DNA from: an uncultured Acetatifactor sp.
GTDB lineage: Bacteria > Bacillota > Clostridia > Lachnospirales > Lachnospiraceae
Direction: 5' to 3'
NCBI GenBank assembly: GCA_910578185.1
Contig: CAJTPN010000045.1
Coordinates: 913-6,633 of the forward strand
Length of the DNA: 5,721 nucleotides
Position 1 is the stretch's first letter; the number at the start of each line of letters is the position of its first letter. Below are positions 1 through 4,852 of the stretch, piece by piece. The position numbers and the translations under genes were made by a program. The notes below the pieces were generated by a model. It made no database searches, was not told the DNA's origin, and saw nothing but the letters and a program-made list of their open reading frames with translations.

Positions 1-426
1 CAGCCGTTGCTTCATGCCCAGGGAGTATTGGGAAAAGAGTTTTTTGTCCCGGTAGGGCAGGCCCACCAGTTCCAGGGCGCTTTGGATGGCGTTCTGGTTT
101 TTCAGCCCCCGCAGGGCGGCGAAAATGCGCAGGTTTTCCGTTCCTGTCAGATTGGGATAGAAGCCGGGGGACTCGATCAGGCTGCCGATACGAGGCAGCA
201 GTTTCTTCTCGTTGCCAGACAAGGGCTTTCCCCAGATCGTCACTTCCCCGGATGTGGGCGGGGTCAGCCCCAGGAGCATCTTCATGGTGGTGGTTTTCCC
301 CGCTCCGTTTCGGCCCAGCAGACCGTAGATGCGGCCCTGCCGGACATGGATGTTCAGCTTAGCCACGCTCTTCTGCGTCCCGTACTGCTTGGTCAGTTGT
401 TTCGTCTCAATTACTATTTCGCTCAT
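1..426 (-). CDS. Lantibiotic-protection ABC transporter ATP-binding subunit (LanF-type), N-terminal part; 3' end off the left edge
   Basis: This is the ATPase that would power a LanFEG pump, which expels lantibiotic or similar cationic peptides from the membrane; it acts on the cytoplasmic side. The visible 142 residues begin MSEIVIETKQLTKQYGTQ. They carry Walker A GRNGAGKT at 38-45, the LanF-type E-loop LIESPGFYPNLT with Glu85 in place of the usual Q-loop glutamine, and the signature SLGMKQ near 135-140. Walker B and the H-loop lie beyond the window edge. The ATG at 426-424 is preceded by AAAGGAGG (442-435) with an 8-nt spacer, which fixes the start. By eye it differs from the ATPase at 4836-5721 at about 15 of 129 aligned residues, but it uses mostly G/C-ending codons. 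It is divergent from the response regulator and lies next to the 11-bp repeat array, so it is probably the first gene of a regulated operon continuing left. A BcrA-like bacitracin transporter is the alternative; the E-loop favours LanF. Confidence 0.93.
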   Translation of the reverse strand, partial: MSEIVIETKQLTKQYGTQKSVAKLNIHVRQGRIYGLLGRNGAGKTTTMKMLLGLTPPTSGEVTIWGKPLSGNEKKLLPRIGSLIESPGFYPNLTGTENLRIFAALRGLKNQNAIQSALELVGLPYRDKKLFSQYSLGMKQRL

Positions 427-434
427 AGCGCTTG

Positions 435-442
435 CCTCCTTT
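435..442 (-). promoter_or_regulatory. Ribosome binding site of the left ATPase gene
   Basis: The minus strand reads AAAGGAGG, a full match to the anti-Shine-Dalgarno sequence, 8 nt upstream of the ATG at 426. It decides the start of the left ATPase gene. Confidence 0.85.
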
Positions 443-450
443 GTGAAAGC

Positions 451-456
451 AGTATA
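451..456 (-). promoter_or_regulatory. Candidate -10 box (TATACT) of the left ATPase promoter
   Basis: The minus strand reads ATTGTATACT. TATACT matches the sigma-A -10 consensus at 5 of 6 positions. The -35 position at 17 bp (474-479) reads AGGATC, which is not -35-like and falls inside the 11-bp repeat array. This is typical of a promoter that depends on a bound activator. The predicted start near 444 leaves a very short leader before the ribosome binding site. Inferred from sequence only. Confidence 0.5.
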
Positions 457-463
457 CAATGCC

Positions 464-505
464 ATCCTTGAGCGATCCTTGAGGGAACCTTGAGATAACC
501 TTGAG
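464..505. repeat. Four tandem direct repeats A(T/A)CCTTGAG at exact 11-bp period; probable response-regulator binding array
   Basis: Copies start at 464, 475, 486 and 497: ATCCTTGAG twice, then AACCTTGAG twice. The core TTGAG recurs with exactly 6 nt between copies, so all sites face the same side of the helix. OmpR-family regulators bind head-to-tail to direct half-sites 10-11 bp apart. The SpaR box of the subtilin system is described as pentanucleotide repeats separated by 6 nt, a very similar design. The array ends 7 nt from the minus-strand -10 box and covers its -35 position, so it most likely activates the left ATPase operon. It also lies upstream of the regulator promoter. Four half-sites would hold two dimers. 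Confidence 0.75.
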
Positions 506-520
506 ATTACGCCGGCAGCA

Positions 521-549
521 TATACAATTTGAGGACTCCGGGTTATAAT
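521..549 (+). promoter_or_regulatory. Candidate promoter of the response regulator/kinase operon
   Basis: A perfect -10 box TATAAT lies at 544-549. A weak -35 TATACA (4 of 6) lies at 521-526 with a 17-bp spacer. The predicted start is near 556, giving a leader of about 80 nt before the regulator's ATG at 637. The weak -35 fits modest basal expression, possibly raised by regulator bound to the repeats at 464-505. Confidence 0.55.
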
Positions 550-551
550 AT

Positions 552-567
552 AGTGAATTTATTCACT
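552..567. promoter_or_regulatory. Inverted repeat over the predicted regulator transcription start (possible operator)
   Basis: AGTGAAT-TT-ATTCACT is a perfect 7-bp inverted repeat with a 2-bp centre, beginning 2 bp after the TATAAT box. At this position it spans the predicted start site near 556, where a dimeric repressor would block transcription. As RNA its 2-nt loop is too tight for a full hairpin, so a DNA operator is the better reading. No repressor gene is visible in the window. Confidence 0.4.
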
Positions 568-571
568 GCGC

Positions 572-616
572 CGATTTTGCGTTGCGTGAAACGCAACATT
601 TACCTTTGCAAAATCG
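572..616 (+). promoter_or_regulatory. Nested stem-loop in the 5' leader of the response regulator gene
   Basis: The outer arms CGATTTTGC (572-580) and GCAAAATCG (608-616) are perfect 9-bp complements. Directly inside, GTTGCGT (581-587) and ACGCAAC (591-597) form a 7-bp stem with a GAA loop. The 5' side is continuous for 16 nt, while the 3' side has a 10-nt bulge (598-607). The structure ends 7 nt before the ribosome binding site at 624-629. No U-run follows, so it is not an intrinsic terminator. It may control translation or mRNA stability, or the inner palindrome may be a protein-binding site on DNA. Confidence 0.55.
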
Positions 617-623
617 TGCGGAC

Positions 624-629
624 AGGAGG
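624..629 (+). promoter_or_regulatory. Ribosome binding site of the response regulator
   Basis: AGGAGG lies 7 nt upstream of the ATG at 637. It sets the start of the regulator and excludes an upstream in-frame ATG at 529, which would put the leader stem-loop inside the coding region. Confidence 0.85.
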
Positions 630-636
630 TGTTCCT

Positions 637-1332
637 ATGTTGGACAAAGAGATACTTGTCGTAGACGATGAAAAGGATTTGCGGATGATGATCCGATCCA
701 TTTTTGAGAGCGCCGGATACACGCAGATTTGGACAGCGGCCTCTGGAGAAGAGGCACTGGCGCTAATTGCGAAAAAAAACCCCGGTATCATTATTCTGGA
801 CGTGATGATGCCGGGCATGGATGGGTTTGAACTGCTCCAGGAGATTCGGGCCGTCAGCAAGGTCCCTGTCCTCATGCTCACTGCAAAGGGAGAAGCCGAG
901 GACCGTTTCGCCGGGTTTGAGCTGGGCGCGGACGACTACCTGGTCAAACCCTTTCTGCCCAGGGAATTGCTGCTGCGGGTTCAGGCAATTTTGAAACGGG
1001 CCTATCCTGAAAAGAATCGGATCGTTACGCTGGATGCGGCTGCAGTGGATCTGGATCGGGCAGAAGTTATCAAAGAGGGACAGCGGATACCCCTGACTGC
1101 CAGGGAGTACAGCATTTTTGAAAAGCTGACGGAGAATGCGGGCCGGATTGTCACCATCGGCGTCCTGTGTCAGACACTGTGCGGGGACATCTGGCAGGGA
1201 TATGAGACAACATTGATGACCCATATCCGGCACCTGCGGGAGAAGATTGAGGAAAACCCGTCAAAACCTGTATCGCTCCTGACGGTGAAAGGTCTGGGGT
1301 ATAAGCTGGTAGTAAAGGAGCTGGAGAGATGA
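637..1332 (+). CDS. OmpR/PhoB-family response regulator
   Basis: This 231-residue cytoplasmic transcription factor is probably phosphorylated by the kinase encoded just downstream. The receiver domain (about 5-117) shows the acidic pair Asp10-Asp11, phosphoacceptor Asp55 in ILDVMMPGMDG, Thr82 in LMLTAKG and Lys104 in LVKPF. The C-terminal winged-helix DNA-binding domain (about 130-228) includes LTAREYSIFEKL, the recognition region around TTLMTHIRHLREKI and the final hairpin LTVKGLGYKLV. Length and order are normal for the family. The ATG at 637 is chosen because the protein then starts MLDKEILVVDDE and an AGGAGG lies 7 nt upstream. Its stop overlaps the kinase start. The direct repeats at 464-505 are its most likely target. 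Regulation of lantibiotic or antimicrobial peptide resistance (NisR, SpaR, CprR-like role) is inferred from the flanking LanF genes; it could also be described as VanR-like. Confidence 0.93.
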   Translation: MLDKEILVVDDEKDLRMMIRSIFESAGYTQIWTAASGEEALALIAKKNPGIIILDVMMPGMDGFELLQEIRAVSKVPVLMLTAKGEAEDRFAGFELGADDYLVKPFLPRELLLRVQAILKRAYPEKNRIVTLDAAAVDLDRAEVIKEGQRIPLTAREYSIFEKLTENAGRIVTIGVLCQTLCGDIWQGYETTLMTHIRHLREKIEENPSKPVSLLTVKGLGYKLVVKELER

Positions 1333-2690
1333 AACCTGTGGAACGTTTCTTTCGGAAATACTTTTTATCTATGGCAGGAATCATTGTGCTGTTTGTGCTG
1401 CTCAATGTTGTCCTGTTTTTCTCTATGCTGATCTGGGCCTGGCAGACCTCGGAAACGCCAGACCTCCCTATAAACGAAATCTGCGACGGCATCATGATGG
1501 ACGGGGAAGGCCATTTTACAACGGCTGAGGGACTGTCCGGGCTGCTGGAAGAAAATCATGCCTGGGCCATGATCCTAGATGATGCGGGAACCGTCATTTT
1601 TCAGAGAGGATTGCCGGAGGAGCTGCCCCGGCGGTACACAACGACAGATGTTGCAAAATTCAGCCGGTGGTATCTGGGAGATTATCCGGTCTATGTGCGG
1701 GAGCATCCCCAGGGGCTGTTGGTAGTGGGCGGTGAAAAAGGCAGTCGGGCGAAATATTACTTTTCCGTCAATGAGAGCTATGTAAGAAAGCTGTTTGTCG
1801 GGCTGGCTGCCGTCTTTTCGATAAATATCATTGTAGTGGTTCTGCTGATCTGGAAGAACACCCGGCACATTGAAAAGGCAGTCACCCCCATTTTGCGGGG
1901 GATTGAAACAGTCTCCTCCGGCCAGCCGGTCAGCCTCCCGGAAAAGGGGGAGCTGGCGGAGATTAACCGCCAGCTCAACAAAGCAGGAGCTTTTATTGCC
2001 AAAAAGGACACTGCCCGCGCCGAATGGATCAGCGGCATCTCCCATGATGTGCGGACGCCTCTGTCAGTCATGCTGGGCTTTGCCGGACAGCTGGAGGATG
2101 ACCGGACCCTCCCGGCATCTGCCCGTGAGCAGGCGGCCTGCATCCGAAAACAGGGAGAGCGGCTGCGGAGCCTGATTTCCGATTTGAACCTCACATCAAG
2201 GCTGGAATATTCCATGCAGCCCCTCCGGATGAAGAAAGTCTATTTGGTGGAACTGGCCAGACAGGTTGTCTGCGAATTTCTGAACGGTGGTTTGGAGGAG
2301 CGATATGGGATAGCGTTCTGTGCTGACCAGGAAAGCGAGTCGTTGCCCATCCTGGGTGATGAGGCTCTGCTGAAACGTGCTCTGGGTAATTTGATCCAAA
2401 ACAGCATCGTTCATAACCCACAAGGCTGTCAGATTTCTGTCTCGATTCTGTGCAAAGAAGCCGGTATAACGGTCGAGGTTGCAGACGATGGTGCGGGGGT
2501 ATCAGCTGAAAAGCTGAAGGAGCTGACCGCAGACCACCGCCGTCTGGAGAGTACGGATGAAAAGTTGAACCTGCGGCATGGGTTGGGTGTTCTTCTGGTC
2601 CGGCAGATTGTGGAGGCTCACAAGGGAACCATGATTATGGAGAGCGAGCCGCAGAAGGGGTTTAGAACTGTGCTGACATTTCCAGTATAA
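1329..2690 (+). CDS. Membrane sensor histidine kinase, partner of the OmpR-type regulator
   Basis: This 453-residue inner membrane kinase probably autophosphorylates and passes phosphate to the regulator encoded upstream. Membrane helix 1 is at about 14-37, an extracytoplasmic sensor domain of roughly 115 residues at 39-152, and helix 2 at about 153-175. A divergent HAMP-like linker follows. The dimerisation/phosphoacceptor segment carries His239 in GISHDVRTPLS. The ATPase domain has the N box around NLIQNSIVHN (354-363), the G1 box DDGAG (386-390) and the G2 region HGLGVLLVRQIVEAHKG (from 417). All catalytic motifs are intact. The ATG overlaps the regulator stop as ATGA, with AAGGAG 8 nt upstream (1315-1320), so the two are translationally coupled. 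The sizeable outer domain argues against a BceS-type intramembrane sensor and for a NisK/SpaK or VanS-like design. The ligand is unknown; a lantibiotic-like peptide is inferred from context. Confidence 0.93.
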   Translation: MKPVERFFRKYFLSMAGIIVLFVLLNVVLFFSMLIWAWQTSETPDLPINEICDGIMMDGEGHFTTAEGLSGLLEENHAWAMILDDAGTVIFQRGLPEELPRRYTTTDVAKFSRWYLGDYPVYVREHPQGLLVVGGEKGSRAKYYFSVNESYVRKLFVGLAAVFSINIIVVVLLIWKNTRHIEKAVTPILRGIETVSSGQPVSLPEKGELAEINRQLNKAGAFIAKKDTARAEWISGISHDVRTPLSVMLGFAGQLEDDRTLPASAREQAACIRKQGERLRSLISDLNLTSRLEYSMQPLRMKKVYLVELARQVVCEFLNGGLEERYGIAFCADQESESLPILGDEALLKRALGNLIQNSIVHNPQGCQISVSILCKEAGITVEVADDGAGVSAEKLKELTADHRRLESTDEKLNLRHGLGVLLVRQIVEAHKGTMIMESEPQKGFRTVLTFPV

Positions 2691-2710
2691 ATCATTTTGA
2701 TTTTTTCAAA

Positions 2711-2908
2711 AGTAGACAGGCCGTTTGCGACAGTATCCGGAGCCACTTCCCCTTCCAGGTCTGGGGACAGGGAGGCACCGGATGTCTGCTCTCCTGGCTG
2801 GATAATGGCAGGGCCGCCGCGCTGTTTTTTGACAGCGAGCTGTCAGGGGCGGCGTTCACAGAGTGGGTCAGGGAACTGGATCAGAAGGTGCGTGCGCTTT
2901 ATCCATAA
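2711..2908 (+). pseudogene. 5'-truncated coding remnant, unrecognised family
   Basis: The plus-strand frame running to TAA at 2906-2908 is open for about 66 codons and looks like real protein. It has GC-rich third positions, a plausible fold-like stretch (VWGQGGTG, then RAAALFFDSELSG) and a clean amphipathic end, TEWVRELDQKVRALYP. There is no in-frame ATG, GTG or TTG that could start it near the open end, and no ribosome binding site. It lies in a different frame from the kinase, whose own C-terminus is complete. The simplest reading is the C-terminal tail of a gene whose 5' part was lost when the two-component operon became its neighbour. I do not recognise the family. A longer unrelated frame over the same DNA is Arg/Ser-rich and low quality. 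Confidence 0.45.
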
Positions 2909-2943
2909 GCAAAACAGGCAGTTATATGTGTTGCTGAATTTAT

Positions 2944-3207
2944 TTAAAGCAAATGAGGGATAACCACGGTAACTAAAATCCCTACAACATAAACCGCATT
3001 AACACCAAGCGCAATTTTGGTGTTAATATCCCTAAGTTTCATTTTTACAAAAAGGAAGAGGGCATATGCAAAGCTAACTGCGGCGAAAATACAATATCCT
3101 ATGATGATAGCTGTTGCGGCAGGGGAATCCGACTTCCATACAAAGGCTGCTGTCAATGGTACAAAAACGGTAATAAGTGCGATCATACTCAAAACTTTTT
3201 CTTTCAT
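2944..3207 (-). CDS. Small membrane protein with three predicted helices, last gene of the LanFEG operon
   Basis: This 87-residue hydrophobic protein starts at the ATG at 3207, with GAGGAG (3220-3215) 7 nt upstream. It follows the LanG permease stop by 24 nt on the same strand, so it is almost certainly co-transcribed. Three membrane helices are visible at about 5-24, 31-54 and 65-84. The loop KMKLRDINTK between helices 2 and 3 and the MKEK start are positive, predicting N-terminus inside and C-terminus outside. There is no cleavable signal or lipobox. I do not recognise the sequence family. NukH, an accessory lantibiotic immunity protein, is a similarly small three-helix protein encoded alongside a LanFEG system, so an accessory immunity role is reasonable, but it rests on size, topology and position only. 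A perfect 11-bp inverted repeat lies within its coding region at 2998-3027. Confidence 0.8.
   Translation of the reverse strand: MKEKVLSMIALITVFVPLTAAFVWKSDSPAATAIIIGYCIFAAVSFAYALFLFVKMKLRDINTKIALGVNAVYVVGILVTVVIPHLL
2998..3027 (-). repeat. Perfect 11-bp inverted repeat inside the small membrane protein gene
   Basis: ATTAACACCAA (2998-3008) and TTGGTGTTAAT (3017-3027) are exact reverse complements separated by 8 nt. In the minus-strand mRNA this forms a strong hairpin inside codons for the positive loop and the start of helix 3. No U-run follows, so it is not a terminator. It may influence mRNA decay or be chance codon choice. Confidence 0.55.
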
Positions 3208-3231
3208 TTAAAAACTCCTCGCTTTCTTCAA

Positions 3232-4056
3232 TCAATATCTGTTTGTCTTTATACGTTCTCTCTGCGCAGGACGCAGGGAAATGTTATTTTTCTTCTGCTT
3301 TGTTTTAGCTTCGCCCGGTGTTTTAGAGATTGCGATAATAAAGGCTGAAATCAACAGCATTGCGCCAAGCGACGCAAGCCCCAGTGGAACACTTGCCTTA
3401 CTTTTTGCGCTGATATATGATGTGGTGTCAAAACCAATCACCGTAAAAGAAGCTAAAAAAGGATAAATATTTCTAAGCAGACCACTTTTAAAAAACATAC
3501 TGCAATAGCCCAATACAAAGGCAATCACCGAACCGCCCATAAAAAATCCCGGTGTTCTTCCACAAAAGGCGATAATCGGAAGAACAGCAATATAAATGCA
3601 AATGGAAATCCCCAACATATAAAACATACCTTTTGTCAAAGTAAAAATATCCAAACCGGGAAGCCCCGCAAAAATGCCGACAATAATTGTGATTATGAAA
3701 CTATACATTCCCAATATAAGGGATAAAATGCCGATAGCAGTCAATTTCCCTGTTAATAATTTAGGGAATGAAACAGGAACAACTAAGACATTTTTCAATG
3801 TGTCGTCCGTATACTCCCTGTTTATCAGATAACCACCAATCAGAGTAAAAATAATAGGCATAAATACGGTTGCATTGTTCCAAATTGTGCTGTCTACTAA
3901 TGCGCTAAGGTCAAAATTCGGATTTTTTGCTTCTTCAATCGCAACATTCTGTGTGATAAGCCCAAGAATAGGTGAAAGAGCCATTCCTATAACGCCGATC
4001 AGCAGAATATGATACCGCTTTATCTTTTGTAATTCTGTTAAGACAATAGATAACAT
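3232..4056 (-). CDS. Lantibiotic-protection ABC transporter permease (LanG/MutG-type)
   Basis: This 274-residue integral membrane protein is the second permease of the LanFEG pump. It begins MLSIVLTELQKIKRY, a short basic amphipathic start typical of these permeases. Around six membrane helices follow, at about 17-36, 66-83, 106-130, 143-165, 172-192 and 230-249. After helix 2 comes NREYTDDTLKNVLVVPVSFPKLL, the same pattern as EEHDNDTLKNLLCVPISKSHL in the upstream permease and characteristic of this ABC-2 subfamily, probably a coupling region for the ATPase. The tail is strongly basic (KTKQKKNN through RERIKTNRY) and somewhat long. The ATG at 4056 has AGGAGG (4068-4063) 6 nt upstream. A longer in-frame start at 4131 would overlap the upstream gene and add a non-family sequence, so it is rejected. 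The gene follows the LanE stop by 13 nt. Codons are AT-rich, unlike the left ATPase. Confidence 0.9.
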   Translation of the reverse strand: MLSIVLTELQKIKRYHILLIGVIGMALSPILGLITQNVAIEEAKNPNFDLSALVDSTIWNNATVFMPIIFTLIGGYLINREYTDDTLKNVLVVPVSFPKLLTGKLTAIGILSLILGMYSFIITIIVGIFAGLPGLDIFTLTKGMFYMLGISICIYIAVLPIIAFCGRTPGFFMGGSVIAFVLGYCSMFFKSGLLRNIYPFLASFTVIGFDTTSYISAKSKASVPLGLASLGAMLLISAFIIAISKTPGEAKTKQKKNNISLRPAQRERIKTNRY

Positions 4057-4062
4057 ATAAAA

Positions 4063-4068
4063 CCTCCT
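4063..4068 (-). promoter_or_regulatory. Ribosome binding site deciding the LanG-type permease start
   Basis: The minus strand reads AGGAGG with 6 nt to the ATG at 4056. It favours this start over an in-frame one 75 nt further upstream. Confidence 0.8.
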
Positions 4069-4069
4069 G

Positions 4070-4852
4070 TTATGCTTCCTGTTTTTGATAAACCCGTGTA
4101 ACCAATATAATACATACAATCGCTTCCGCAATCAGTACCGCAAATATGACAGGCGTTGATACAAAGTACGGGCTTAGACGGTTGTAAAAGTCTGTCATAA
4201 TCTTCCCTTCCGGCACCTTAAACTGATACAGCCACCGAAAGACCATAGGTACAGGAATAAATGTGCTGATATTCAGCCCTAATGGTTTCATCATAATGGC
4301 ATCACTTAGGTGCAATGCAAATCCAAGCAGTGTATAGAAGAAAGCGATTATGACAGAAATTATATAGGACTTATTGCACCAGACCACAAGGATAATACAT
4401 GGCAGAGCTGCCGCCCAAAGTAAAATACCTGTACAAAATGTAAGGAACAGCTGTAAAGCCCACCCATTTAAAGAAATACCCTGTGCAAGAGCAATTAAGA
4501 TACCAATACAAAAGCCTAACAGTTCATAAGCAACTGAAAACAGAAAAAGTACAGTAACCTTTGCTATGACTAAGTGACTTTTTGAAATTGGAACGCAAAG
4601 AAGATTTTTTAAGGTGTCGTTATCGTGTTCTTCAAAAAACAGGTTAGCAGCTATAATTACTAATATCGGGATCAGAAGTAAGAAACCGCTTTCCTCACGC
4701 ACACTGCTCATAACATCTGCTAAACTTCCCTCTGATAAAAGCATAATATTAAAAACAGGGAATAAAACAGCCGTAAAGAGAGCGATTTTAAACAAGCCTT
4801 TCCGTTTCAACTTCCAAAATTCACACTTTACAAGATCAAGCAATCCCCTCAC
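4070..4852 (-). CDS. Lantibiotic-protection ABC transporter permease (LanE/MutE-type)
   Basis: This membrane-spanning subunit of about 257-260 residues pairs with the LanG-type permease and the ATPase to remove lantibiotic-like peptides from the membrane. It opens LLDLVKCEFWKLKRKG, the basic amphipathic start usual for LanE. Helices lie at about 20-39, 55-73, 97-121, 133-157, 162-184 and 230-252. The segment EEHDNDTLKNLLCVPISKSHL after helix 2 matches the corresponding LanG motif. There is no ATG: translation starts at GTG 4852 or, more naturally, at TTG 4843, which has AGGGGG (4857-4852) 8 nt upstream and would give MLDLVKCEFWKL. Either start overlaps the end of the ATPase gene (17 or 8 bp), implying translational coupling. 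The stop is 13 nt before LanG. Codon use is AT-rich. Confidence 0.9.
   Translation of the reverse strand: MRGLLDLVKCEFWKLKRKGLFKIALFTAVLFPVFNIMLLSEGSLADVMSSVREESGFLLLIPILVIIAANLFFEEHDNDTLKNLLCVPISKSHLVIAKVTVLFLFSVAYELLGFCIGILIALAQGISLNGWALQLFLTFCTGILLWAAALPCIILVVWCNKSYIISVIIAFFYTLLGFALHLSDAIMMKPLGLNISTFIPVPMVFRWLYQFKVPEGKIMTDFYNRLSPYFVSTPVIFAVLIAEAIVCIILVTRVYQKQEA

Noticed and set aside
7..471. Plus-strand open frame of 154 codons opposite the left ATPase
   Set aside because: It is the antisense shadow of a clear LanF ATPase with Walker A, E-loop and signature motifs, and its residues show no family pattern.
529..636. 36-residue N-terminal extension of the response regulator from an ATG at 529
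   Set aside because: It lies upstream of and across the predicted promoter and leader stem-loop, adds sequence absent from the family, and has no ribosome binding site; ATG 637 has AGGAGG at good spacing.
763..1233. Antisense frames opposite the regulator and kinase (for example 763-1233, 1575-2045, 1778-2215)
   Set aside because: They are shadows of intact genes with all catalytic motifs; no start signals or recognisable domains.
2813..2853. GC-rich nested hairpin (GCCGCC/GGCGGC and CGCTGT/ACAGCG) as a kinase-operon terminator
   Set aside because: No T-run follows either stem on the plus strand, and the pairing falls within the GC-rich coding remnant, where such complementarity is common.
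2697..2963. 88-codon plus-strand frame after the kinase
   Set aside because: Its product is Arg/Ser/Cys-rich and disordered-looking with no ribosome binding site; the other frame over the same DNA (to 2908) looks like true coding sequence.
4057..4131. 25-residue N-terminal extension of the LanG-type permease
   Set aside because: It overlaps the LanE gene and adds a basic stretch foreign to these permeases; ATG 4056 has a strong ribosome binding site.
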